A stretch of 64,000 nucleotides of DNA from an uncultured Eggerthellaceae bacterium (GCA_944320405.1 CALUHI010000007.1:1-64000), one strand, 5' to 3'. Positions 26,696 through 40,913 are shown, numbered from the stretch's first letter. A program made the numbers and translations. Notes: generated by a model not told the origin, from the sequence alone.

Positions 26696-27793
26696 CTACT
26701 GGGCAGCACGCCAGCGGTGGTAGCCTAGGACGAATTCTTCGATGTCGCCGCCGAGGACGGCGTCGACGTTGCCGGTCTCGATGCCGCTGCGAAGGTCCTT
26801 CACCATCTGGTAGGGATACAGCACGTAGTTGCGGATCTGGCTGCCGAAGGTGTTTTCCATGCGCTCGCCGCGAAGCTGGGCAAGCTCCTCCTCGCGCTTC
26901 TGACGTTCGATCTCGTAGAGCTTGGCGCGCAGCACCTTGAAGGCAGCTTCCTTGTTCTGCAGCTGGCTCTTCTCGTTTTGGCAGGTGACCACGATGCCCG
27001 TGGGAATGTGGGTCAGGCGCACGGCCGAGTCGGTGGTGTTCACGCACTGGCCGCCGGGGCCACTCGAGCGGTACACGTCCACACGCACGTCGGCAAGGTT
27101 CAGGTCGACCTCGATGTCGTCGGGGAGCACCGGCAGCACCTCTACGCCAGCGAACGTGGTATGGCGGCGCTTCTTGTCGTCGGTGGGGCTGATGCGCACC
27201 AGGCGATGCACGCCCGATTCGCTGGTCAGCATGCCGTAGGCGTTGCGGCCCTCGATCTGGATGGTCGCCTTGTCCAAGCCGACGGCGTCGGATCCGGGCA
27301 CGACGTCCAGATCGCGTACCTTCCACCCTTTGCCTTCGGCGTAGCGCGTGTACATGCGGTAGAGCATCTCGGTCCAGTCCTGGGCCTCGAGCCCACCCTG
27401 ACCAGGGTTGACGGTAAGAATCGCGTCACCGGAATCGAAACGCCCAGAGAACCAGGAAGACACTTCCAAGGCGTCAAGCTGCTGCTCAAGGCGCACTAGC
27501 CCCGCAGAGGCCTCCTCGGCAAACGCATCGTCTTCCCCTGCCAGCTCGTAGGCAGTGCGCACGTCGTCGAGCAACGCACGGGCATCTTCATATTCTTGGA
27601 TGGTGGCGCGCACGTTGCTAGCCTGCTTGGAGACCGCCTGCGCATGCGCCGTGTCATCCCAAAACCCCGGCTGTGCGATCTCTTCGTCAAGAGATGCCAG
27701 CTCGGCTTCTTTGTCGTCTATGTGCAGGTACGCCCGCGCATCGTCCACGCGCCGCGCTGCCTCCTGCAGTTCCTTAATGTCTTTATCAGCCAT
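26696..27793 (-). CDS. prfB: Peptide chain release factor 2 with SPT instead of SPF
   Basis: RF2 normally releases peptides at UGA and UAA. The 365-residue protein has the catalytic GGQ at 247-249 (GPGGQCVNTTDSAV). The tripeptide that reads the stop codon, Ser-Pro-Phe in other RF2 proteins, is Ser-Pro-Thr at 202-204 (RLVRISPTDDKKRRHT); the codons at 27182-27190 read AGC CCC ACC. The reading frame is continuous, so the programmed +1 frameshift of many RF2 genes is absent. The ATG is at 27793 and the gene itself stops with TAG. Confidence 0.95.
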   Translation of the reverse strand: MADKDIKELQEAARRVDDARAYLHIDDKEAELASLDEEIAQPGFWDDTAHAQAVSKQASNVRATIQEYEDARALLDDVRTAYELAGEDDAFAEEASAGLVRLEQQLDALEVSSWFSGRFDSGDAILTVNPGQGGLEAQDWTEMLYRMYTRYAEGKGWKVRDLDVVPGSDAVGLDKATIQIEGRNAYGMLTSESGVHRLVRISPTDDKKRRHTTFAGVEVLPVLPDDIEVDLNLADVRVDVYRSSGPGGQCVNTTDSAVRLTHIPTGIVVTCQNEKSQLQNKEAAFKVLRAKLYEIERQKREEELAQLRGERMENTFGSQIRNYVLYPYQMVKDLRSGIETGNVDAVLGGDIEEFVLGYHRWRAAQ

Positions 27794-27822
27794 TTTCTAA
27801 CTTACCTGTCGAATATAAGCAG

Positions 27823-27931
27823 CTGAGGGTTTCCGTGGTGCCGGAGATTCGTGGGATCGTGGGTGCGAAGCGTACTTCGGTACGCGAGCGCCCGGGATCG
27901 CGCGAAGATCCGGTGCCACGGGAAGCCTCAG
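27823..27931. repeat. Long imperfect palindrome between secA and prfB
   Basis: Arms of about 50 bases (CTGAGG...CTCAG) pair with many matches and G-U changes, capped by a perfect GCGTAC TTCG GTACGC hairpin at 27870-27885. It would form a long RNA hairpin in the prfB leader or at the secA 3' end. The cap shares AGCGTACTTCGGT with repeats A and B. Confidence 0.8.
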
Positions 27932-27941
27932 CGGGCGAGTA

Positions 27942-27969
27942 GTTCCGACGGCCGGCAGGCCGTCGGAAC
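27942..27969 (-). terminator. Hairpin just after secA
   Basis: A perfect 12-bp stem (GTTCCGACGGCC and complement) with a 4-base loop starts 3 bases past the secA stop. No T-run follows on the minus strand, so it may stabilise the 3' end rather than terminate. Confidence 0.6.
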
Positions 27970-27972
27970 CCC

Positions 27973-30819
<2,847 letters not shown>

Positions 30820-30924
30820 GGAAAGCTTCCCTTCGTAAACGATAGGCGCAATGCGCCCGGCGCGCCTGGAAGCAGGCGCGAGATTTGACTCGCATTACTC
30901 TAGCACAAGGTAAATCCACGCACC

Positions 30925-30944
30925 GGAACTACACGGAACTACAC
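30925..30944. repeat. Two tandem copies of GGAACTACAC upstream of secA
   Basis: Two perfect contiguous 10-bp direct repeats lie in the 148-base gap between the BTAD regulator and secA. SARP regulators bind direct repeats spaced about one helical turn, so this could be a site for the adjacent regulator. That is speculation from position and spacing. Confidence 0.5.
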
Positions 30945-30967
30945 AGATCAGACGGCATTTCGTAACG

Positions 30968-33574
30968 TTAGATGAGCCCTTCTTCGGTTTCGATGATGCC
31001 CCGATACACCGCCATCGTCTCAAGCGACGGATCGATGCCCAGCCCGTCGGCAAGATAGCGCCGGCAGGTGAAGTAGGTGTCAAGCGCCGCCGCCCGCTGC
31101 CCTGCCGCAACCTGCGCGCGCATCAACACGGTATAGGCGTCTTCGCGCGACTCGTCGCGCCGCAGCGCCGCGCGGGCGAACCAGAGGCTTTCCTGCACAT
31201 GCCCTGCTTCCCCCAGCCGCTTCGCCGCCGTCACCAGCGAATCAACCAACCGCATACGGCATTCCGCGCGCATGCGCTCAATGGCAGCCGTGCCTTGCTC
31301 GCCCGGCATCAAGTCGTCGGAGAAGCGCTCGTCCACTTGGGCGGCAAGGCGCGCCCAGCCGTCGGTGCCCAGATCGGCGAACATCAACGCGCGGCACACT
31401 TCGTCGAATTCGGCGACATCGCTGCGAAACAGGGTCGCATTGAGCCGGCACACGTTTTGCTGGCGGATCAGATACGGGCACGACCCGTCAGGCAGCGTGA
31501 GCGCTGCGCGAAGCAGCGACCATATGGTGTAGAAATTCTTGCGCGCCGATTCCGGATCGGAATCGGGCCACATCATGGCTAACAGGCGGTCGCGCGAAAG
31601 CTCCCTGCCGCGGTTCATCACCAGAAGCGCCAGCAGCGTTTTGACCTTTTGCCGCCTCAGCTTTTCGGGATCCACAGGCGTGTCACCCAGGCAAACCTCC
31701 ACGCCACCGAACAGCTTCACCGTCAAAAGCGGCTCGCGCGGCGCGGCGCGGACTGCGTCCAACCGGTAGCGCCCGTCCAAAAACGAATCGGGATGCGTGA
31801 GCGCGTACTCGCGGCGTTTGCGCTCAGACGCCCTCCGCCGACTTTCGAATTCACGGCGCTGTGAGAACAGGCGGTCCTCCGCTTCGCGTGCGGCGCGCGC
31901 TGCATCTGCGCTGTCCAGAGGGTCGTCGCCTTCCGGCAACGCTCCCGTCCCAAGCAGACGTCCCCATGCCGCGCAGGCGAACGCCGTGAAAGCATCGGGT
32001 GCGCCGTCGCCCGACGCCCTCAGCTGCGCCGCAACGTGCGTCGCCGCCTCCAGCAGCAGTTCGGAGAGCCCATCTTCAAGCGCAAACGCCCGGGCATCTT
32101 GCGCCGCGTCGTCTCCAAGTGCGCCCGGTTCCGCTTGCTGCACGCAAACGTCTTCGAACAGCCACATCGTCGCAATCGACAGAGCATCGCGATGCGCCCC
32201 GCTCGCAGCCCAATGCCTCCATATCGCGAGCGCTTCGCAAGGCGGCATTTCCGCCAAATCGTGCATTGCTGCCAACGGACGCGTCCAACGGGCAGCTTGC
32301 ACATCGCCGTCCCCTCCCCCGGACAACGGAGCCGCGCACCAACCGGCAAGCAGCGCGGCAGCCGAAGAGGACTCCTTCGCGGTGCCGTGCCGCGCAAGCA
32401 CGAGCAGCCCCATCACCTGGGCAAGCTCGTCGTTCAATCCCGCTGCGCGCCGCGCATGGCGGCATGCCTGCACCGCATCACCCAACATGGCAGCACGCCA
32501 CGCGTCGTCTGCCTCAAGCGAGGCGTCTACGCTGCGCGTGCCCTTTCCCTTCTTGAAAGAGAGGTCGTAGGCGGGAAGAATGCAACCTTGCTGCGCCAGG
32601 GGAAACCGCCTGAGCGCAAGCCAAGCGGCAATGTCGCGGTTCGAACATGCCGCACCCACGGTTTCGCAGGCGCGCTTGGCAAGGCCGCGCGCCAGCAGGG
32701 CATCGGAAACAGCGCACGCCAAAGCCGACGCACTCGAGAAATGCGAACGCGCCGCCGCGGCTTCAAGCTTGCGCGAGAACGCCGCCATGATGTCTGCCGG
32801 CTCAAACCATGGTGCAGAAAACATCCCGCTGCGATGATCAATGCCTAAAAACGGATAGCTTTCCGCCAAAAGGGAAATCGCATCCGCTCCATCGATGCCA
32901 AAGGCCTCCAGCTCTTCCAAAGAGCCCTCCCCCAGCGCCAGCATCACAAGCATCGGCAGCACGAGGTCGGCAGGAAGGTCTTCCCGCGCGATTCCGTCGA
33001 GGAACTCCCGTGCACTCAGGCTCGAGCCCTGCCGCAGTCCCGCAACGCGCGACCCGTCGTTGCATGCGCCGCCCAGGTGCGCATCACCCTCGCAGGACAA
33101 AAGCAAGTCGGAAGAATCCAGCTTCAGCCGATCGCGCTGCAGAAGTCCGTAGGCGTCGCTTGAGGGCGTACAGCACACCAACACCTCGCACCCGCCCGAA
33201 AGCAGCGCGTCGATCTCGCCCGAGAGCGCGCCCGCCCGTTCGGGAGAAAGCGCGGGGACGTCGTCCATCACCACCAACGATGCCTCTTCATCAACCCGGC
33301 GCACACCTGAGGCGATAACGCCCAAATCAAGGTCGCGAAGGAAACAGGGGCTTTTCGCGTTGATCCAGAGCACGTGCTGGAACGAAAACACAGTTTCGGC
33401 GTATCCGAACGCAAGGCTGCTCTTCCCAAACCCGTCGGGTGCCACCACGAAACGAGCCACCTGACGGTCATGCAGAAGGCGCGCGACAAGATCGGATCGG
33501 GGGAAGCATCGAAGAGATGCAAGATGGCGGGGCCTGCGTCCCTCGCAGGCGGCGGTTTCCATAAACGTGGGCAT
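30968..33574 (-). CDS. Large AAA-ATPase regulator with C-terminal BTAD (SARP-like) domain
   Basis: This 868-residue protein has an N-terminal P-loop region (VVAPDGFGKSSLAFGYA at about 43-59, Walker B-like LVVMDDVPAL), a long middle helical region, then a winged-helix DNA-binding domain (LFGGVEVCLGDTPVDPEKLR, about 635-725) and a bacterial transcriptional activation domain (AEFDEVCRALM to the end). This is the AfsR/SARP type of regulator. The target is unknown; neighbours are secA and a divergent peptidase. The ATG at 33574 follows AAAGGA; an ATG five codons upstream lacks one. It ends in TAA. Confidence 0.87.
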   Translation of the reverse strand: MPTFMETAACEGRRPRHLASLRCFPRSDLVARLLHDRQVARFVVAPDGFGKSSLAFGYAETVFSFQHVLWINAKSPCFLRDLDLGVIASGVRRVDEEASLVVMDDVPALSPERAGALSGEIDALLSGGCEVLVCCTPSSDAYGLLQRDRLKLDSSDLLLSCEGDAHLGGACNDGSRVAGLRQGSSLSAREFLDGIAREDLPADLVLPMLVMLALGEGSLEELEAFGIDGADAISLLAESYPFLGIDHRSGMFSAPWFEPADIMAAFSRKLEAAAARSHFSSASALACAVSDALLARGLAKRACETVGAACSNRDIAAWLALRRFPLAQQGCILPAYDLSFKKGKGTRSVDASLEADDAWRAAMLGDAVQACRHARRAAGLNDELAQVMGLLVLARHGTAKESSSAAALLAGWCAAPLSGGGDGDVQAARWTRPLAAMHDLAEMPPCEALAIWRHWAASGAHRDALSIATMWLFEDVCVQQAEPGALGDDAAQDARAFALEDGLSELLLEAATHVAAQLRASGDGAPDAFTAFACAAWGRLLGTGALPEGDDPLDSADAARAAREAEDRLFSQRREFESRRRASERKRREYALTHPDSFLDGRYRLDAVRAAPREPLLTVKLFGGVEVCLGDTPVDPEKLRRQKVKTLLALLVMNRGRELSRDRLLAMMWPDSDPESARKNFYTIWSLLRAALTLPDGSCPYLIRQQNVCRLNATLFRSDVAEFDEVCRALMFADLGTDGWARLAAQVDERFSDDLMPGEQGTAAIERMRAECRMRLVDSLVTAAKRLGEAGHVQESLWFARAALRRDESREDAYTVLMRAQVAAGQRAAALDTYFTCRRYLADGLGIDPSLETMAVYRGIIETEEGLI

Positions 33575-33618
33575 TGCGCGTCCTTTCATGAGGGCGCGCA
33601 GCTTTACCAGACGTTCCC

Positions 33619-33647
33619 AGTGTAACTTTAAGTGTTCCTTAATTCAA
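33619..33647 (-). promoter_or_regulatory. Candidate sigma-70 promoter of the BTAD regulator
   Basis: On the minus strand TTGAAT and TACACT are separated by exactly 17 bases, which would give a leader of about 38 bases. It lies in the divergent region shared with the peptidase gene. Confidence 0.5.
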
Positions 33648-33773
33648 GACGAAAGTGCCTGTTGGAGTAGAATGATTTCCAATGCAGCGCTCAGCGCCCG
33701 CGTGCCCAGGGAACGCTGACGCGCGGGAAACCAGAATCTTGCAGCTGCAACAAAGCCAACAGCAGGAGGAACC

Positions 33774-34760
33774 ATGCTCGAAAACGCAACACTTGCCGAC
33801 CTCCCCGCATTCCGCTGCGCCCACGCGCAAAACACGCAGGCCGGCACCGGCTGCACCGTGATCGTTGCGCCCGAGGGCGCCGTGTGCGGCGTTGACGTGC
33901 GCGGCGGCGGCCCCGCTACGCGCGAGACCGACCTGCTGAAGCCCGAGAACATGGTGCAGCTGGTGCACGCCGTGGTGCTTTCCGGCGGCAGCGCGTTCGG
34001 GCTGGAAGCGTCATGCGGCGTGATGGAAGCGCTCGCCGCGCGCGGAATCGGGTTCAAACTGGGTGACGCGCACGTGCCCATCGTCACGGGCGCCTGCCTG
34101 TTCGACCTGCTGGTGGGCGAAAACGCGCACCCCGACCTTGCCATGGGCAAAGCAGCTGCGCAAGCGGCTTTGTCGGATTCGTACGAGGGATTTCTCGCGG
34201 AAGGCAACGTGGGTGCCGGCACGGGCGCAAGCGTGGGAAAGATGCTGGGTGGAGAAGGCGCCATGAAGACCGGCTTCGGCATGGCGGGTTTGCGTTGGGG
34301 CGACCTTGCGTGCGTCGCCCTGGTAGCAGTGAACGCGCTGGGGCACGTGGTGAGCGCCGACGGACGCCAGATCGCCGGAACCCGCGACGGCAAAGGCGGC
34401 ATCGCCGACCCCATCGAAACGTTCGAGCGCGCAATGGCAGCACAGACGACTGAAGCGGCAGGCGGCCCCACGGCGAACACCACCATCGGCTGCGTGCTCA
34501 CCAACGCCCGCATCACGAAAGCGCAAGCCACCAAGACGGCTTCATGCGTCCACGACGCCTACGCCCGCGCCATCCACCCCGTCCACACCCTCAACGACGG
34601 CGACACCGTGTTCACTTTCGCATCCGGCGAAGTCGAAGCCACCCCCGACGCCGTTTCAGTCCTGGCAACAGAAGCCATGCAACGAGCCATAGAACGCGCC
34701 GCCACCCAAGCAGATTCCGCCTACAGCCTCCCCTCCGCCAAAGACTGCGGAACCTGCTAG
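33774..34760 (+). CDS. P1-family (DmpA-like) aminopeptidase/esterase
   Basis: This 328-residue protein has the DmpA/P1 Ntn-hydrolase fold. The family cuts itself to expose a Ser or Thr nucleophile; the matching motif is TANTTIGCVLTNA with NTT at 235-237. N-terminal family runs are GTGCTVIVAPEGAVCGVDVRGGGP and VLSGGSAFGLEA. It should act on small peptides or amides. AGGAGG precedes the ATG. It is divergent from the BTAD regulator and convergent with rsfS. It ends in TAG. A 12-bp inverted pair spans its last 50 bases and may help terminate. Confidence 0.9.
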   Translation: MLENATLADLPAFRCAHAQNTQAGTGCTVIVAPEGAVCGVDVRGGGPATRETDLLKPENMVQLVHAVVLSGGSAFGLEASCGVMEALAARGIGFKLGDAHVPIVTGACLFDLLVGENAHPDLAMGKAAAQAALSDSYEGFLAEGNVGAGTGASVGKMLGGEGAMKTGFGMAGLRWGDLACVALVAVNALGHVVSADGRQIAGTRDGKGGIADPIETFERAMAAQTTEAAGGPTANTTIGCVLTNARITKAQATKTASCVHDAYARAIHPVHTLNDGDTVFTFASGEVEATPDAVSVLATEAMQRAIERAATQADSAYSLPSAKDCGTC

Positions 34761-34770
34761 ATCAGAGTTC

Positions 34771-35223
34771 TTACCCCAGCATCTTCTGAATACGATCCGA
34801 ATACTGCACGTCAGTCAACCCAGCCTCAGCAGCCAGATCGATAGTCGGCGCATCGTTCCACAGCTCTTCCAAGCGGTAGTACTCGCGCGCCTCAGGCATG
34901 AACACATGCACCACCACGTCGCCGTAGTCCAGCAGCGACCACGAACCGTCGCGGCTGTCCTCGGTGTGGCTGGGCTTGATGTGCATCTGCTCGCGCAGCG
35001 CTTCTTCGATCTCGTCGATGATGGCTTCCACCTGGCGGGAGTTCGCGGCGGTCACGATGACGAAGTAGTCCGTGATGCTCACCAGTTCGCGCACGTCCTG
35101 CACCAGGATGTCGGTGGCCTTCTTCTCGTCGGCAGCGCGGGCGGCGCACAGCGCGCACTGGCGGGCGAGCGCCTGCTTGTCCTCGGAGGTCTGCTTCGGG
35201 GCGGTCTGATCGGTTTCGGTCAT
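34771..35223 (-). CDS. rsfS: Ribosomal silencing factor RsfS
   Basis: RsfS binds L14 and blocks joining of subunits when nutrients are low. The 150-residue product has VSITDYFVIVTAANSRQVEAI, HTEDSRDGSWSLLDYGDVVVHVF and the C-terminal REYYRLEELWNDAP. The ATG at 35223 follows GGAAGGA. An N-terminal stretch of about 25 residues is extra. It is last in the obgE-proB-proA-nadD-yqeK-rsfS operon, 11 bases after yqeK. Confidence 0.95.
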   Translation of the reverse strand: MTETDQTAPKQTSEDKQALARQCALCAARAADEKKATDILVQDVRELVSITDYFVIVTAANSRQVEAIIDEIEEALREQMHIKPSHTEDSRDGSWSLLDYGDVVVHVFMPEAREYYRLEELWNDAPTIDLAAEAGLTDVQYSDRIQKMLG

Positions 35224-35234
35224 GCTCTTCCTTC

Positions 35235-35858
35235 CTAATTGGAGCCCTTTTTGCGGGCGATGTAATGATTCCATACTTCAAGCGTGTGCGGGTGCACGAA
35301 ACGCCTGCGCTCCACAAGATTCATCAGAACGTGGGCGGAAACGTCGATGAACAGGTCTTCCAAGCCTTCCTTTTCGGGCAGCTTGCGCAGCTCGTCCACG
35401 CCGGGAAAATCGCGGTTGGGCTCGATGACGTCGGCGACGTAGACGATCATGTCCAAGTCGCTCATATCCGTCGCGCCCGCCGTGTGGCGCTCGATGGCGC
35501 TTAGCACGTCGGCCGGCAGCTGGGGAAAACGCTTCGCTAGAGCCGCAGCAGCGGTGGGGCCGTGCAGAAGCTGGGGCATGTGCTCAAACAGAAACGGATC
35601 CACCTCAAGCCCAAGCTCGGCGACGCGCGCGCGGATGCCCTCGTCGTCGTAGCCTTTGTCCCAATCGTGCAGCAAGCCCGCCAACCGCGCCTTGCGCACA
35701 TCAGCGCCGTAAAGCTTCGCGAGCCGCACGGATTCCTCCGCCACGCCCAGCGAATGGCGGTAACGGCTCTTCTTCGGCAAGCGCGCCTTCAGCTCTTTGC
35801 GGCGCGCTTCGAAGAACTCTTCGGACAGCACGTCGGCTTCGTTATCTGCAGCACCCAC
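35235..35858 (-). CDS. yqeK: YqeK-family HD hydrolase (Ap4A hydrolase type)
   Basis: YqeK enzymes split diadenosine tetraphosphate symmetrically. The HD motif is seen as RYRHSLGVAEES and LAGLLHDWDKG, with IVYVADVIEPNRDFPG and the C-terminal HVLMNLVERRRFVHPHTLEVWN. The start is uncertain because the gene overlaps nadD. I chose the GTG at 35858, preceded by AAGGAGG. An ATG at 35879 is possible. The usual nadD-yqeK-rsfS order supports the call. It ends in TAG. Confidence 0.9.
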   Translation of the reverse strand: MGAADNEADVLSEEFFEARRKELKARLPKKSRYRHSLGVAEESVRLAKLYGADVRKARLAGLLHDWDKGYDDEGIRARVAELGLEVDPFLFEHMPQLLHGPTAAAALAKRFPQLPADVLSAIERHTAGATDMSDLDMIVYVADVIEPNRDFPGVDELRKLPEKEGLEDLFIDVSAHVLMNLVERRRFVHPHTLEVWNHYIARKKGSN

Positions 35859-36603
35859 AGCGGGGCCCTCCTTCCGCATCACGGGAAACGTCTTCGGCAT
35901 CCTCTTTCCCGCCTTCCGCATACCCGTACAGGCCCTTCTCGCGGATGTAGTCGCACACGCCATCGGTCGTCAGATAGCGGATAGATTGGCCATGCTCTAG
36001 GCGCTCGCGCAGATCGCTCGACGACACCGAAAGCGCCGTGGCCTGAAGGTAGCGCACGTCGAAAGCACCCGCTTCGTCCACTTGGGCGCGTGTGGCACCG
36101 TCCAGCTGGAAGCCCGGGCGTGTGACGGCCGCAAGCTTGCACAGCTGCGCTATGGCGTCGCTCTCGCGCCACAGGGAGATGCTTGCCACCGCATCGGCGC
36201 CGATGATGAACCAGAACTCCACGTTGTCAGGGTAATGGGCGCGCATCTCACGCAGGGTGTCCACGGTGTAGGTGTCTCCCCCGCGGCGAATCTCGATGTC
36301 GCTCACGTCGAAAAACGGGTTGTCGGCCACAGCCAGCCGGCACATGGCAAGGCGGTCGGCCGCCGGCGCGATGCGGCGGGCGCGCTTGAACACCGGCACG
36401 CCTGCGGGAATGAACAGCACCGCATCGAGCCCCAGCGCTTCGCGCACCTGCTCGGCAACGGAGAGGTGCCCGATATGAATGGGGTCGAACGTGCCGCCCA
36501 TGATGCCCAAGCGCGCCGGACGCCCGTCGGCCCCCAGATCGTCAAAGCGCGCGCAGATGGCGCACGGGCGTGCAACGGCGGCTTCCGTCAACGGATGCGG
36601 CAT
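35842..36603 (-). CDS. nadD: Nicotinate-nucleotide adenylyltransferase NadD
   Basis: NadD makes deamido-NAD. The nucleotidyltransferase signature GIMGGTFDPIHIGHLSVAEQ and the later SVSSSDLRERL are present. The 253-residue product carries about 33 extra N-terminal residues with a CAIC pair before the core. The ATG at 36603 lies one base after the proA stop (TAGCATG). The C terminus overlaps yqeK and has several Cys residues (CGCCR). Confidence 0.93.
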   Translation of the reverse strand: MPHPLTEAAVARPCAICARFDDLGADGRPARLGIMGGTFDPIHIGHLSVAEQVREALGLDAVLFIPAGVPVFKRARRIAPAADRLAMCRLAVADNPFFDVSDIEIRRGGDTYTVDTLREMRAHYPDNVEFWFIIGADAVASISLWRESDAIAQLCKLAAVTRPGFQLDGATRAQVDEAGAFDVRYLQATALSVSSSDLRERLEHGQSIRYLTTDGVCDYIREKGLYGYAEGGKEDAEDVSRDAEGGPRCGCCR

Positions 36604-36604
36604 G

Positions 36605-37897
36605 CTACGCACGCACCTGCCCTTCACCGCGCAGGACGTACTTGTACGAGGTCAGCGCCTTGAGGGCGAACGGACCGCGCGCGTGCAGCTTTTGGGTAGA
36701 GATGCCGATCTCGGCGCCCATGCCGAACTGGCCGCCGTCGGTGAACGCAGTGGAGGCGTTCGCATAAACCGCCGCCGCATCCACGCGCGCCAGAAAACGC
36801 TCGATGGCCGCCTCGTCCCGCGCAACGATGGCCTCGGAATGGTGCGTGCCGTAGCGGTTGATGTGCGCGATGGCGTCGTCGACGCCCGACACGCACTTGA
36901 CGGCGATCTCGGGCGCAAGGTATTCGGTTTCCCAATCGGATTCATCGGCGTGGTCGAAGGCGACGTCGGCGCCGGACTCCGCAAGTTTTTCCGCGATGCC
37001 GTAGGCGATGCCGTCGCAGTGCAGCGCCACGCCGCGCTGCGCCAGCTCGGCAAGCGCGCCCGGAAGGAAATCGTCAGCGATGACGCGGTCGACCAGCAGC
37101 GTTTCGGCCGCATTGCACACGCCGTAGCGGCGGCACTTCGCGTTCAGAACGATGGAGACCGCCTTCGCGAGTTCAGCCGATTCGTGCACGTACACGTGGC
37201 AGTTGCCGGTGCCGGTCTCGATGACGGGCACCTTCGAGCACTCCACGCAATGGCGGATGAGACCCGCCCCGCCACGAGGGATGAGCACGTCAACCGTCCC
37301 ATGCAGCTGCATGAGCTCGTCGGTTGCGGCGCGGTCGGTGCTGGCGATGGAGCCGATGCATCCCTTCGGCATGCCGGCTTCCACGGCCGCATCGTGAAGG
37401 ACGCGCGAAATAGCCGCATTGGAAGCTGCCGCCATGCTGCCGCCACGCAGAACGCAGGCGTTGCCCGCTTTTAGGCAGATGCCCGCAGCATCGGCGGTAA
37501 CGTTCGGGCGCGCCTCGTACACCACGGCGACCACGCCCAACGGCACGCTCATACGCTTGAGCTGCATGCCGTTGTAGAGCTCGCGTTCCTCTTGCACTTC
37601 GCCCAGCGGATCGGGAAGCGCCACAAGGTCCTCAAGGGCACTTGCCATGGACTCCACGCGCGCATCGTCGAGCATCAGGCGGTCAAGCAGGCTTTCCTTG
37701 GTGCCCGCCTCGCGCGCGGCATCCATGTCTTGCACGTTCGCCGCAACAATTTCCGCCGTATGCGCACGCAAGGCCGCCGCCATCGCGAGGAGCGCGCGGT
37801 TGCGCTCATCCAAGCTCTTCTGCCCCAGTTCTGCGCTCGCATGCTTTGCCGCCTGCGCGATCTCCAAGACCTCAGCCCTGATCTGCTCGTTCGCCAT
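36605..37897 (-). CDS. proA: Gamma-glutamyl phosphate reductase ProA
   Basis: ProA reduces glutamyl-5-phosphate to the semialdehyde in proline synthesis. The 430-residue aldehyde-dehydrogenase-like protein has VVYEARPNVTADAAGICLKAGNAC, VLIPRGGAGLIRH and the catalytic Cys in NAKCRRYGVCNAAETLLV. The ATG at 37897 follows GGAAGGAG. ProB is 14 bases upstream on the same strand. It ends in TAG. Confidence 0.96.
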   Translation of the reverse strand: MANEQIRAEVLEIAQAAKHASAELGQKSLDERNRALLAMAAALRAHTAEIVAANVQDMDAAREAGTKESLLDRLMLDDARVESMASALEDLVALPDPLGEVQEERELYNGMQLKRMSVPLGVVAVVYEARPNVTADAAGICLKAGNACVLRGGSMAAASNAAISRVLHDAAVEAGMPKGCIGSIASTDRAATDELMQLHGTVDVLIPRGGAGLIRHCVECSKVPVIETGTGNCHVYVHESAELAKAVSIVLNAKCRRYGVCNAAETLLVDRVIADDFLPGALAELAQRGVALHCDGIAYGIAEKLAESGADVAFDHADESDWETEYLAPEIAVKCVSGVDDAIAHINRYGTHHSEAIVARDEAAIERFLARVDAAAVYANASTAFTDGGQFGMGAEIGISTQKLHARGPFALKALTSYKYVLRGEGQVRA

Positions 37898-37911
37898 GGC
37901 TGGCTCCTTCC

Positions 37912-40487
<2,576 letters not shown>

Positions 40488-40552
40488 TCAGGGAATGCAT
40501 GCGGCCAGCCCAGCTCGGGTACGCCGCCTGCTCCCATACTAAACAGCTTGAT

Positions 40553-40589
40553 AATATATGAAAATGCCCTCTGGGTTGCAGAGGGCATT
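40553..40589 (-). terminator. Rho-independent terminator after rpmA
   Basis: A near-perfect stem (AATGCCCTCTG and complement, 40563-40589) is followed on the minus strand by TTTTCATATATT. It separates rplU-rpmA from obgE. Confidence 0.8.
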
Positions 40590-40635
40590 ATCTTCTGGGA
40601 ATGGATTCCAGGTGCCGCTCATGCGGCATGCGGCG

Positions 40636-40887
40636 TTACGCCTGCGGGCGCACATGCACGCGACGCTTGACGCCGCGGGTGAACTCCAGGGTGCCGTCGC
40701 ACAGAGCGAACAGCGTGTCGTCCTTGCCACGGCCGACGTTCTCGCCGGGGTGGAACTTCGTGCCGCGCTGGCGCACGATCACGTTGCCGGTACGGACGGT
40801 CTGGCCGGCGAACATCTTCACGCCAAGGCGCTGAGCGCGGGAATCGCGGCCGTTACGGCTGGAACCGAGACCTTTCTTATGAGCCAT
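40636..40887 (-). CDS. rpmA: 50S ribosomal protein L27
   Basis: This is an 83-residue basic protein starting [20 protein letters not shown], with [16 protein letters not shown]. Its N terminus reaches the peptidyl-transferase centre. There is no N-terminal extension of the kind cleaved by Prp protease in Firmicutes, and no prp gene lies between rplU and rpmA, which agrees. It ends in TAA. Confidence 0.98.
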   Translation of the reverse strand: MAHKKGLGSSRNGRDSRAQRLGVKMFAGQTVRTGNVIVRQRGTKFHPGENVGRGKDDTLFALCDGTLEFTRGVKRRVHVRPQA

Positions 40888-40913
40888 GAGACTACCTCCC
40901 TTGCTTGTCGGCC

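Noticed and set aside
27697-27793. Programmed +1 frameshift in the first part of prfB
   Set aside because: The frame is continuous from the ATG through the GGQ region with no early in-frame TGA, so there is no frameshift site.
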